From Aliagarivorans marinus DSM 23064 (GTDB lineage: Bacteria; Pseudomonadota; Gammaproteobacteria; Enterobacterales; Celerinatantimonadaceae), in NCBI RefSeq assembly GCF_000429485.1, contig NZ_AUBY01000025.1, positions 1 through 64,000 on the forward strand: 64,000 nucleotides of DNA. Reading direction: 5' to 3'. Each line of letters starts with the position of its first letter. The first letter of the stretch is position 1. The position numbers were made by a program, and so were the translations under genes. The notes below the pieces were generated by a model. The model saw nothing but the letters and a program-made list of their open reading frames with translations. It ran no database searches and had not been told where the DNA came from. Positions 9,225-17,760 of the stretch are shown here, one piece after another.

Positions 9225-9932
9225 TCAAAACGCTAGTTGATTGATTTGATAGGGTGCGTAGTGGCGAGTGCCTGGGCTGGGAGCCAACGTTTCGTTAATC
9301 ATCACTTGTGCAACCTGTCGCGCCGGGTTGGCCATCAGTGGCGAGCGCTGCCCGCCGCTGAGCTTGGCCAGCAGCCGGGTGAATGGCCGGCTGAGCTGCT
9401 CATCCCAGCGGGTAGCACAGTATTGCTCTCGTCCCAGTAGTGGGCCGGGGCGCAGTATCACCAAGGAGGGAAATTGCAGCTGCTGTAGCTCGCCTTCCAT
9501 CTGCGCCTTAACCCTCAAGTAGCGGCTGGGAGATCGCAGGCTGGCCATGGTGGATGACACCACTATGCACTGCTTAACCCCAGCCGCGCGGGCACATATA
9601 GCGATCTCGACGGTAAGCGCCAGGTCGACCTGCTGATAGCTGCCCTTTGCGTGTTTGGAGGTACCCAAACATAGCCACAGGCAGTCACCTATGATCTGCG
9701 CTTGCCAGCGCTGCGGTGTTTGCCAGTCGACGACATTAATCTGTAGGTTTGAGGTCTCTTGGCTTGAGGTATGCCGGTCAGCGCTCAACGACGCGGGTGG
9801 GTGGCGGTAGAGTGCGTTGACTGTCAGGCTATCGGAGTACTGCGCTGCCAAGGCCAGCAGATTCTGGCCGATCAGCCCCGAGGCCCCCGCTAGCACCACC
9901 TGTTTTGGCGCGGCAGAGTTGGCTTCAAGCAC
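9225..9932 (-). CDS. NAD(P)-binding Rossmann-fold protein (atypical SDR)
   Basis: The 235-residue product has the dinucleotide-binding motif GASGLIGQN near residues 16-24 and a VVSSTMAS strand followed by a Y-x3-K pair (YLRVK), as in atypical short-chain dehydrogenases of the HTATIP2/YbjT sort. The substrate cannot be deduced. It ends without a membrane segment and is likely cytoplasmic. It lies four bases after the stop of the upstream protease gene on the same strand, so the two are probably cotranscribed. Confidence 0.8.
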   Translation of the reverse strand: MLEANSAAPKQVVLAGASGLIGQNLLALAAQYSDSLTVNALYRHPPASLSADRHTSSQETSNLQINVVDWQTPQRWQAQIIGDCLWLCLGTSKHAKGSYQQVDLALTVEIAICARAAGVKQCIVVSSTMASLRSPSRYLRVKAQMEGELQQLQFPSLVILRPGPLLGREQYCATRWDEQLSRPFTRLLAKLSGGQRSPLMANPARQVAQVMINETLAPSPGTRHYAPYQINQLAF

Positions 9933-9935
9933 CGT

Positions 9936-10697
9936 CTAGTTGGCCTGTTTCATCAGCTTGATCAGGTGCTCCACCGGAATGGCGTAAGTGATCGCGCTGG
10001 GATCTTTTAGCACTGCTTCGCGGGTGGTTTTAACCAGCACCTTGTTGATCACCGCCACCACCTCACCGGTGTCCGGGTGGTAGAGCGGACTACCGCTATT
10101 GCCAGGGTAGGCGGTCGCATCCAGTTGATAGATTTGGTAGGGGTTACGCATCTGGGCAAGTTGCGCAGCATTAAGGTCTTTGGCGGTTCTGGCGGGGATC
10201 ACGATCGGCGAGATCGCAGAGATGATCCCGCGGTGAGTCACCGGGTGCAGGCCCAGCACAGCGCCAATCGGGAAGCCGGTAAAGGCATACAGCTCGCCTT
10301 CGCGCACCTTACGGGTAGAGAGCTGCATGATGTTATCGAAGCGGATGTCGTTGACCCGGAGGATCGCCAAGTCATGACGCACATCGTTAGCTACTAACTC
10401 GGCGGGGATCGCCTTGGCTTGGCGGGCATGTCCCACCAACACCACCAACTGGTGTTCTTTTAGGGGATCGTTGAGCGGATCATCACGATCAACCACGTGG
10501 GCGTTGGTGGCAACCAAGTTTGGCGCTATCACAAAACCGGTGCCGGCGATCTGAGCGCGGGGGGATGCGAGGCGATCGTAAGTGCCTATGCCAACTACCG
10601 CGTCTCTGATATTGTCAATGGTGTCAGGGAGTGACGCAAAGCCCGGATTAGGGAGCAACATCAATACTAATAATAGGCCAATAAACCATCTGGACAT
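9936..10697 (-). CDS. Secreted trypsin-like serine protease
   Basis: A 253-residue protein with an N-terminal signal peptide (cleaved after GFA, about residue 21), thus periplasmic or secreted. The catalytic triad is visible: His in VATNAHVVDR, Asp in RHDLAILRV, and Ser in YPGNSGSPLY. It resembles the protease domain of S1C/DegP-like enzymes but has no PDZ domain, so it is not full DegP. It is first of a two-gene minus-strand unit with the Rossmann protein and diverges from the ThiF-like gene. Confidence 0.87.
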   Translation of the reverse strand: MSRWFIGLLLVLMLLPNPGFASLPDTIDNIRDAVVGIGTYDRLASPRAQIAGTGFVIAPNLVATNAHVVDRDDPLNDPLKEHQLVVLVGHARQAKAIPAELVANDVRHDLAILRVNDIRFDNIMQLSTRKVREGELYAFTGFPIGAVLGLHPVTHRGIISAISPIVIPARTAKDLNAAQLAQMRNPYQIYQLDATAYPGNSGSPLYHPDTGEVVAVINKVLVKTTREAVLKDPSAITYAIPVEHLIKLMKQAN

Positions 10698-10793
10698 GGT
10701 GCCTTCCTGTTGGCAGTTTCATTAGTCTTGGTTTTTACTATACACGAAGTTAACCATTGGTCACGGTCAGCCGTGGATGAGAAGGGATGCTCT

Positions 10794-11648
10794 ATGTTCA
10801 ATTACGAAGATGCTTTTTCGCGCAATATCGGATGGGTCACTGAGGCCGAACAGCAGGTACTGCGTGGCAAACGGGTAGCGATGGCGGGCGCCGGAGGCGT
10901 GGGGAGTGAACACATCGTTACGCTGGCTCGCTTGGGTGTGGGTGCATTCAATATCTCAGACTTTGACGAATACGAGGTGCACAACTTCAACCGCCAGGCC
11001 GGTGCGTTTATGTCGACGGTGAACCAGCCGAAGGTCGAGGTGATGGAGCGGGTATGCCGCGATATCAACCCCGAGGCCGATATCAAGGTATTCGGCGAAG
11101 GGATCTTCGAGCACAATGTCGATGCCTTTCTCGAGGGGGTTGATGTCTACGTTGATAGCCTCGACTTCTTCGCCCTCGACGCACGCAAGCTGGTGTTCCG
11201 CAAATGCAAAGAAAAACGTATCCCAGTGGTAACGGCCGCCCCGCTCGGTATGGGCTGTGCGTTCCTGTGCTTTATGCCCGACGGCATGGACTACGAGGAG
11301 TACTTCTGCTTTGAAGGCTGCAAAGACGAGAACGAGCAGTACCTGAAGTTCCTGATCGGCCTCTCTCCTGCCATGCTACAACGCCCTTATTTAGTCGACC
11401 CTAGCCGTGCCGACTTCCATGCCAAGAAAGGCCCCTCGACGCCGATGGCGGTGAAGATGTGTGCCGGGATCGCCGGTACCTACGTGTTAAAGATCCTGCT
11501 GGGGCGCGGCGACTTGGTATGCGCACCTTACGGCCTGCACTTTGATGCCTACCGCAACCGTTTTAAGAAGACTTGGCGACCAATGGGCAATCGCAATCCA
11601 CTGCAGAAAATCGTTTTTCAGATCGCCAAGAAAGTGGTGCTCAAGTAA
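10794..11648 (+). CDS. ThiF/E1-like adenylyltransferase family protein
   Basis: An E1-like enzyme of 284 residues. The nucleotide-binding loop AGAGGVGSEH is near residues 29-38, and the family pattern SDFDEYEVHNFNRQAG follows, as in ThiF, MoeB and TcdA. These enzymes adenylate the C-terminus of a small carrier protein or a related carboxylate. No carrier-protein gene is beside it. I chose the ATG at 10794 (AAGGGA site 7 bases before) over an earlier in-frame ATG because homology begins there. The real substrate is unknown. Confidence 0.85.
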   Translation: MFNYEDAFSRNIGWVTEAEQQVLRGKRVAMAGAGGVGSEHIVTLARLGVGAFNISDFDEYEVHNFNRQAGAFMSTVNQPKVEVMERVCRDINPEADIKVFGEGIFEHNVDAFLEGVDVYVDSLDFFALDARKLVFRKCKEKRIPVVTAAPLGMGCAFLCFMPDGMDYEEYFCFEGCKDENEQYLKFLIGLSPAMLQRPYLVDPSRADFHAKKGPSTPMAVKMCAGIAGTYVLKILLGRGDLVCAPYGLHFDAYRNRFKKTWRPMGNRNPLQKIVFQIAKKVVLK

Positions 11649-11751
11649 TCGCTCAAATCCGTGCTTCGAAGTTGTCAGCAAATTTTACATAGTGCCTAGA
11701 TGTGAGAATCTAAAAACCTGTAACTCACTGATAAATAAAATATAAAAAAAT

Positions 11752-11767
11752 TGGCACTGCGCTTGCT
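11752..11767 (+). promoter_or_regulatory. Sigma-54 (RpoN) promoter of the PEP-CTERM gene
   Basis: TGGCACTGCGCTTGCT is a textbook -24/-12 element: TGGCAC, five bases, TTGCT. Transcription would begin near 11778, about 32 bases before the ATG of the PEP-CTERM protein. Sigma-54 sites of this type before PEP-CTERM genes, together with the NtrC-like regulator PrsR, are known from other exosortase bacteria; prsK and prsR are at the far end of this window. Confidence 0.85.
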
Positions 11768-11809
11768 TTGTATACAGCGCTTGGCTTTGACAACTCTTGG
11801 GATGGAACA

Positions 11810-12775
11810 ATGAATAGATTTAGATTGATTAGCTTTGGTGTCGCCGCTTCGCTAGCTGCGTCACAAAGCCATGCGGTATTGATAACCGAGTGGGATTATC
11901 GTAACGATGCCGGATTTTTGTCGTTCGAGAATACGAACGAAAACCCTGCCGGAATTACTCCATCTGGCTTAACTGCTCTTGGCGTCGATTACTCCGGTCC
12001 ACTTGCTTTTGGACCTACATTAGATGGTCTTCCAACAGGCTTGAGTTGGGGGAATGGAGGCGACCAAAGTTCATTAACATTGGGGTCTTCTACAGGAGTA
12101 TTTGGTGATGAAGGCCGCTTGGACTCTGTTACACCTGGAGGTATCTCGGGGACTGTGTTCACTGGGGGGCCTGCTGTCGATGGCGTTGGAGTCGTACACA
12201 GTAACTTTGCTATTCCACAGGGGTCTGAGACTCTTGGTAAAGCAGTTGTGCTAGATGGTTTAGAACTGAGCGTTGCCGAACCGGCTGCATATGGGCCGCT
12301 TGATTTTGCTGCGCCGACTTTAGCATTTGGTATCTATTTTGAGGAGACTTTCAACGGCATAAGTAGTAATTGCCCTTATGGCGATGGGAATCCTGCGTGT
12401 GAGGACTTATTTGTTATTACTATTCCTACTGAGGCAGAAGTAAGCGTAGATGTTGACGCTGACACTTTCGAATTTAGTGTGGATTTTCGCTTGGATAACG
12501 ATCCCACTACTGAGCTAGGCCAGTATGAGTACACCATTACTACTTTACTTCAAGGAGTAGATGTAATCGGATTTGACGCAAACTCCGAACAGTGTACCAA
12601 CGCAGGTATAGCTGTAGATACTGAGTGTTGGGGATTCTTGACCGAAGAAGGTCAGGACAACTATTTGGCAGCGTCTTACCGCATTACTGCCACCGACGTT
12701 ACAGAGCCTGCCACACTTGCTGTCTTTGGCTTGAGTTTGCTGGGTTTGGCGGGCGTTCGTCGCCGTCAAGCTTAA
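11810..12775 (+). CDS. PEP-CTERM sorting-domain protein
   Basis: A secreted protein of 321 residues and a likely substrate of the exosortase XrtA encoded at 35273. The signal peptide runs through SQSHA (about residue 22). The mature part is Gly/Asp/Thr-rich and low in Lys, with no catalytic domain I recognise. The C-terminus has the tripartite sorting signal: TEPAT, a hydrophobic helix LAVFGLSLLGLAG, and basic VRRRQA. The usual PEP is TEP here; the Glu-Pro pair is kept. I start at the ATG 11810 since the signal peptide begins there. A sigma-54 promoter lies upstream and a strong terminator downstream, so it is monocistronic. Confidence 0.88.
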   Translation: MNRFRLISFGVAASLAASQSHAVLITEWDYRNDAGFLSFENTNENPAGITPSGLTALGVDYSGPLAFGPTLDGLPTGLSWGNGGDQSSLTLGSSTGVFGDEGRLDSVTPGGISGTVFTGGPAVDGVGVVHSNFAIPQGSETLGKAVVLDGLELSVAEPAAYGPLDFAAPTLAFGIYFEETFNGISSNCPYGDGNPACEDLFVITIPTEAEVSVDVDADTFEFSVDFRLDNDPTTELGQYEYTITTLLQGVDVIGFDANSEQCTNAGIAVDTECWGFLTEEGQDNYLAASYRITATDVTEPATLAVFGLSLLGLAGVRRRQA

Positions 12776-12817
12776 TACGCTAACCGCCTGAAGTCGTAGT
12801 TGGTTGGACGTAAATTA

Positions 12818-12847
12818 AAGCGCAGCAAGTCTGCGCTTTGTTTTTTC
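12818..12847 (+). terminator. Rho-independent terminator after the PEP-CTERM gene
   Basis: AAAGCGCAG and CTGCGCTTT form a nine-pair stem with a short loop, followed by GTTTTTT. It separates the PEP-CTERM gene from the acyltransferase gene. Confidence 0.88.
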
Positions 12848-12919
12848 TACTAACTTTAAAACAAACCTGCTGTTCCAAGGAGTTGGAATAATCATTGAGA
12901 TGGATTCTAAGGGGCCTGC

Positions 12920-13894
12920 ATGATCAAGAATAAATACATTAAAACGTTGGCCGCCACCCCGGTGATTGGTGCGGCAGTTAGAGGCGGCATTTCGCTCATC
13001 GTTAAGCGTGAAGCGAAGTTGATTGCCAAACACTTCTCCGAGTATCTTCAACCGGTCGTTGCGTTTAAACCTGAGATGCGCAGCGAAGCATTCCGGATCC
13101 GCCATGACGTCTATTGCGAGGAGCTCAAGTTTGAGCCTGAGCGCGAAGACAAAATGGAGCAGGATGAATTTGATGAATATTCGCGTTTTTGCCTGATCCA
13201 GCATCTGCCATCGAACAACTACGCAGGCTGTGTGCGCATCGTTTCGCCACATGCCAGTGCCAATGAAGAACCACTACCGATTGAGAAGTTCTGCTCCAAT
13301 GCCATCGAAGGTGCTCGTCACCATCCTTCTCAGTTCGACCGCAGCGAGATCTGCGAGATTTCGCGCCTGGCTGTCAGACCACAGTTCCGCCGTCGTAAAG
13401 CGGATAAGTTTGATGGTGCCGCCCACGGTGCGATTAACGAGCAAACCTACTCTGAAGAAGAGCTGCGCTGTTTCCCATTCTTAGCGATTGGTCTGTACCT
13501 GTCTTGTGCGGCTCTGGCCGTTAGAAACGGTATCAACCACGCTTTTGTGATGATGGAGCCCCGCTTAGCGCGCAGCATGAGCTTTTTGGGTATCAAGTTT
13601 GAACAGCTTGGCCCAGCCATTGATTACCACGGGATCCGCGCGCCCTATTACATTAGCGCCAAGATGCTAACCCGCAGCTTGCCGGTGGGCTTTCAGGCCT
13701 TGATGAAGAACATCGATGATGAAGTGGGTAAAGGCTGTATGGCTGCTCGTGAAAGCCTGCCACAAGATGACTACATGCGCCGCATGTACGTGCCTAAGCA
13801 GAAGAAGATCTGGCTTCCCCATGACCAGCGGCTACAACTGCCGGAACATGGCCATGGGAAATCACCAATTTTACTGACTGAGTCGTTCAAGTAG
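12920..13894 (+). CDS. PEP-CTERM/exosortase-associated acyltransferase (FeeM-like)
   Basis: The 324-residue protein matches the GNAT-fold acyltransferase family that co-occurs with exosortases and resembles N-acyl amino acid synthases and autoinducer synthases. Recognisable parts are FRIRHDVYCEELKFEP (about residues 58-73), the segment SEICEISRLAVRPQFRRR, and a late segment with HAFVMMEPRLARSM. Such enzymes move an acyl chain from acyl-ACP or acyl-CoA to an amine; the product here is unknown. It lies directly after the PEP-CTERM gene. Its 3' end overlaps convergent prsT by 24 bases. Confidence 0.86.
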   Translation: MIKNKYIKTLAATPVIGAAVRGGISLIVKREAKLIAKHFSEYLQPVVAFKPEMRSEAFRIRHDVYCEELKFEPEREDKMEQDEFDEYSRFCLIQHLPSNNYAGCVRIVSPHASANEEPLPIEKFCSNAIEGARHHPSQFDRSEICEISRLAVRPQFRRRKADKFDGAAHGAINEQTYSEEELRCFPFLAIGLYLSCAALAVRNGINHAFVMMEPRLARSMSFLGIKFEQLGPAIDYHGIRAPYYISAKMLTRSLPVGFQALMKNIDDEVGKGCMAARESLPQDDYMRRMYVPKQKKIWLPHDQRLQLPEHGHGKSPILLTESFK

Positions 13895-16621
13895 TTCTTG
13901 CTTGAGCTGTTTGTGAGCCTCTTGCTGAGGCTCTAGCCCCGCCAACTGCTGCGAAGCCTGCTCGGTTTGCTCGGTCGCGATCAACGCTTCCGCCAGATGT
14001 AGATGAATCTCCACATCCTCTGACTGTGCAGCCGCTTGCGTCAGTAGCTCTACCGCACGAGTCGCGTCACCGTTTTTCAGCAGCATGTAGCCGTAGGTAT
14101 CGATAATCGCAGGATGCTCACTCTGTTGCTGATAGGCGCTCTCGGCATAGCTGAGAGCTTGCGCTACATCGCCAGCCTGCTGGTAAGCCCAAGCCAGATT
14201 ATTAAGGGCGACAACATCATCCGGACGCTGCTCTAGCAGCTTCTTGTAGTTGGCAATGGCGCTATCTGGGTTTTCTTTGATTTCCAGCTCGGCCAGCTGA
14301 TAGCGCAGGGCGCCAGCTTCATCGCCAAACTGATCAAGGGAGCTTTGCAAGAAGGTGATAGCGTCTTGCTGGCGCTGCTGATTGAGCAAGGATGCCACGT
14401 AGTAGCGCGCCGATTGCAGGTTGGGGCGCTGGTTAAAGGTATCGATAAACGCCTGCTCTGCGTTCGCCCAATCCCGTTGCTCGAAGTAGATTAAGCCCTT
14501 GCGTTGCAATACGGTGGGGTGAGCTTGTTGTTGCTCGCTAAGCGCACCCAGCGCCTCAATTGCACCGTCAAAGTCGCCCTTGCCTTGCAGCAGTTGGGCC
14601 TTAATCAGCGGGATCCGCGGATTGTTGGCAAACTGACGCTCGGTCTCGGTGATAAGCGTTAACCCCTCGTCGAAGCGCTGCTCCATATTCATCAGCAGCA
14701 GGTTGCGCAGGTGGGCTTGCAGCGACAGTGGCGTGGTCTTCAGCCATTGTGCATACACCTCGCGGGCCTGCTCCAGTTGTTGGTTACGCAGGTGCAGATC
14801 GCCCAAGCGCAGCCAGTGGTTGTTGGTACGCAGGTTGGCGGGGATCGACTCGAACAGGGCAATCGCCTTGTCGTCGTCGCGGTTTTGGATATAGCCCAGC
14901 GCCGCCTGCTCTTGCAGAGAGGCGCTATCGGGTTGCTCGGCCATTTGCTGTTCAACCAGCGCAATATAGTCAGGCAGTTTTTCGGCTTTTACCGCAAGGC
15001 CCAGCAGGGTGCGAGCTACCACCAAGTTATCAGGGTTTTGCTGCTTTAGTGCGTACACATCGGCAAAGGCCTGATCGGTGTCGCCTTGTTCTGATTGCAG
15101 GGCGTACAGCCCCAGTTTGGCCGCTAGGTCCTCTGGGTTGGCATCGAGCAGCTGTTGATAGCTCTGCTGCGCCTTATCCAACTGCCCGAGCTTTTGATAG
15201 GCGTTGGCTTGCAGCAGCACCAAGGGCTGGTAGTTGGGATTGCTGTCTAAAGTTTGCTCGCTAACTTCTAGTGCTTTCTTGAAGTCCCCTCGTTGAGTAA
15301 GGGCATATGCGTAAGCGAACTGCAATGATAGCCTGTTGGGCTGCTCTTGGGCTTGGTCTCTTAACTCTACAAAAGCATCGGTGTCGCCATTTTGGATTTT
15401 CAACAGCTTAAGTCGCAACTCAGAACGAGCATCACCCAGTTCTGCGCTTTTTTCTAGCAATACTGTACCAGCTTCGCTGTGGCCGAGCTTGTTTAGCTCG
15501 TTGCCCATAAGAGCTATAAACTGGGAGTCCTTATTGTCTGAAATGCTGAAATCCTCTAGAGAGGCTACAGCCTTATCAAGCTGGCCAAGGCGGAGCTGAG
15601 TTGCGACTAGCAAGCGTCGTACTGTTTGGCTTTCCGGCTTTACCGAGATTAATTTTTTCAGCTCAGGTAGCGCTCTCTCATACTGCCCTAAACGGAATGC
15701 TGAAGCCCCTGCAATTAAACGAGTTGGCCAGTGATTCATACCAGTGTCAAGTGCAGTGCGAGCATGGCTGTAAGCACTTTGATAATCATTACTGTGGTAA
15801 CTAACTTGTGCTTTTAGGATATTGGTACCAAGGTGTTTGGGTGCTCCCTGCAAAAGACGGTTAATAGTTGGTTCAGCTTCGGAGAACTTTTCCTCTCGCA
15901 CTAGCGACTGAGCAACATAAAGAAGCCTTTGAGCATCTAGAGGGCGAAGTTGAGAAGCTTTTTTATAAGCTATTGTCGCTTCTGGAAGCTGGCCTTTTGC
16001 AGACAAATAGTGTGCTCGTATAAGCCAAAGCTCTGGGTCTTCCGGTTTGTTGGCGGTTAGGTCTTGAAAGGTTCTCTCTGCCCGTTCATGTTTTTTCTCG
16101 ATAACGTCGAGGCTAGCACTAGCTAAGCGCACATAATGGTCTTCAGGTGCGAATTGCATAGCATGCTGTAAAATAAACTTTGCTTCATCTAGTTGGTTGT
16201 TTTGTAAGAATGCCAAGCTTTGTAGCCCAAGTAATGTGCCATGATGGTCACTGCTTTTTGCGGGATATTGCTGAAGTAAAACTTCGACTTCATTGTACTG
16301 TCTGCTAGCTAAGAAGTTTATTGCTAGCGCTAGTAAATAGGAGTCATTATCTGGGGCTAACGTTAGGGCTCGGCCCAGCTCTTTTTCGGCATTGGCGTAG
16401 TCACCTTGGCCAAGGTAGACCTGTCCAAGCTGGTAGCGAACCGCGGGGTTCTCAGGCTCTTTCTTGGCGGCGTTCTTGAGTTCAATGATGGCGGCAGCAG
16501 GGTTGTTCTCTGCCAGGTAGCTGACCGCTTTTTGCTGGTGGCTTTCCACGCTGTCACTGCAGCCGGTGATGAATGCGCCAACGATCAGGCCTAAAGCTAA
16601 GGTGCGCGTAATCCGTTTCAT
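13871..16621 (-). CDS. prsT: PEP-CTERM system TPR-repeat lipoprotein PrsT
   Basis: A 916-residue lipoprotein (lipobox ITGC near residue 21) made almost wholly of tetratricopeptide repeats, for example NPAVRYQLGQVYLGQGDYANAEKEL near the N-terminus. Length, lipobox and the exosortase setting match the PrsT family found with XrtA. TPR arrays of this sort usually act as scaffolds between secreted polymer machinery and outer-membrane parts. It is transcribed away from the deacetylase/ATP-grasp pair, but in the same direction. The first 600 or so bases of the gene look less GC-rich than the 3' half, which may reflect recombination. Confidence 0.9.
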   Translation of the reverse strand: MKRITRTLALGLIVGAFITGCSDSVESHQQKAVSYLAENNPAAAIIELKNAAKKEPENPAVRYQLGQVYLGQGDYANAEKELGRALTLAPDNDSYLLALAINFLASRQYNEVEVLLQQYPAKSSDHHGTLLGLQSLAFLQNNQLDEAKFILQHAMQFAPEDHYVRLASASLDVIEKKHERAERTFQDLTANKPEDPELWLIRAHYLSAKGQLPEATIAYKKASQLRPLDAQRLLYVAQSLVREEKFSEAEPTINRLLQGAPKHLGTNILKAQVSYHSNDYQSAYSHARTALDTGMNHWPTRLIAGASAFRLGQYERALPELKKLISVKPESQTVRRLLVATQLRLGQLDKAVASLEDFSISDNKDSQFIALMGNELNKLGHSEAGTVLLEKSAELGDARSELRLKLLKIQNGDTDAFVELRDQAQEQPNRLSLQFAYAYALTQRGDFKKALEVSEQTLDSNPNYQPLVLLQANAYQKLGQLDKAQQSYQQLLDANPEDLAAKLGLYALQSEQGDTDQAFADVYALKQQNPDNLVVARTLLGLAVKAEKLPDYIALVEQQMAEQPDSASLQEQAALGYIQNRDDDKAIALFESIPANLRTNNHWLRLGDLHLRNQQLEQAREVYAQWLKTTPLSLQAHLRNLLLMNMEQRFDEGLTLITETERQFANNPRIPLIKAQLLQGKGDFDGAIEALGALSEQQQAHPTVLQRKGLIYFEQRDWANAEQAFIDTFNQRPNLQSARYYVASLLNQQRQQDAITFLQSSLDQFGDEAGALRYQLAELEIKENPDSAIANYKKLLEQRPDDVVALNNLAWAYQQAGDVAQALSYAESAYQQQSEHPAIIDTYGYMLLKNGDATRAVELLTQAAAQSEDVEIHLHLAEALIATEQTEQASQQLAGLEPQQEAHKQLKQELLERLSQ

Positions 16622-16759
16622 GCGTGCTCTTCCTAAGCGAATGTTATAAAAACATTAAAAATATAACCCCTTCGTCGGGGAAAGTCGCGTGCTGTCGGGT
16701 GCTAATTCGCCCTCAAGCGCGCTGCTTGTAAGGTTTTGTCAATGTTCCCGTGCCTGCTG

Positions 16760-17758
16760 TTACAGCCGAGTACTAAGTTTGGCATGGAACAGGGCGGCAC
16801 TTTTGCTCATATCATCGTGCAAGGCGATGCGCTTGAGATGATGCAGCGGCAGTGGTTCGCTGCTGCAGTTGCTGCCATTCTCGGTGGATACCGCCGCCAG
16901 ATAGTGCTCCGAGGCCAGCGCTTTGGCTGCGGGCGTGATATCGCCATTGGGGTAGCAGAACAGCTCAATGGGAATAGCGAATTGCTGCTCCAAACTGCGC
17001 TTACTCTCTATCAACTCTTTGTGCAGTTGCTGTTCGCTGAGATCAGAGTGCATCCGGCAGTGGCTGGCGGTATGGCAGCCGAGCTCCATTAAGCCGGAGT
17101 CCAGCATCTCTTGCATCTGCTGCTGATTGATGATGTCCGGCTCGGCCGAATCGAGTTGCTCCTGAAAAGGCGCTAGGGTTTGATGGATATGCTCATCGGG
17201 AAATAGCTTGAGCTTGCTGATTAGCTCAGCCAGCAGCTCGTTATCAATGGGCGAGGCGTTGCCCTCGCTGAGATTGAGCTGGGTAAACAGCGGCTGAGAG
17301 AGCAGGGCTTGGGCGTTGCTCGAGCGCAGTAGTTTAAGGATTTGATTGGGCCAGAACGGCGCGGCCTTGCCCAAGATATCGCTGACCGCAAACAGGGTAA
17401 ATGGTGCCTGCTTGGAGCGTAGGATTGGGAAGGCGTATTGATAGTTATCCAGCCAGCCGTCGTCAAAGGTGAGCGCCACACAGGTGCCCTTGGGCGGGTT
17501 GCCGCTTTGGTAGGCCTTTAGCCAGTCGCCCAGTTTGACGATGGTATAGCCGGAGCGGCGCAGCTGGTCGATATGCATCGCCAAGGTGCGTGGGGTGACC
17601 ATCATGCCCGGCTCTTCGAGGCGGGCGCGTGGGTCATCTTTCGGCAGTACCCGGTGATACATCAAAATCAGCAGCTGGGATTCGGCGCGGGAGAGTTGCC
17701 AGCGTGAATACAGCGCCAGACCATGCACGTAGAAGTACTTCAATATCGTCTTAATCAT
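16760..17758 (-). CDS. Polysaccharide deacetylase family protein
   Basis: A NodB-fold carbohydrate esterase of 332 residues. The metal and catalytic motif LTFDDGWLDN is near residues 94-103, and a second His motif HTASH lies near residue 229. FCYPNGD near residue 265 is the third family motif. It probably removes N-acetyl groups from a polysaccharide or a lipid-linked sugar. The N-terminus has no clear signal peptide, so a cytoplasmic or membrane-associated place is possible. It lies two bases after the upstream ATP-grasp gene, so the two are one unit. Confidence 0.88.
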   Translation of the reverse strand: MIKTILKYFYVHGLALYSRWQLSRAESQLLILMYHRVLPKDDPRARLEEPGMMVTPRTLAMHIDQLRRSGYTIVKLGDWLKAYQSGNPPKGTCVALTFDDGWLDNYQYAFPILRSKQAPFTLFAVSDILGKAAPFWPNQILKLLRSSNAQALLSQPLFTQLNLSEGNASPIDNELLAELISKLKLFPDEHIHQTLAPFQEQLDSAEPDIINQQQMQEMLDSGLMELGCHTASHCRMHSDLSEQQLHKELIESKRSLEQQFAIPIELFCYPNGDITPAAKALASEHYLAAVSTENGSNCSSEPLPLHHLKRIALHDDMSKSAALFHAKLSTRL

Positions 17759-17760
17759 TA

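Noticed and set aside
14649-15264. Long plus-strand reading frames opposite prsT
   Set aside because: They are shadows of the GC-rich TPR repeats; no ribosome site or family motif supports them.
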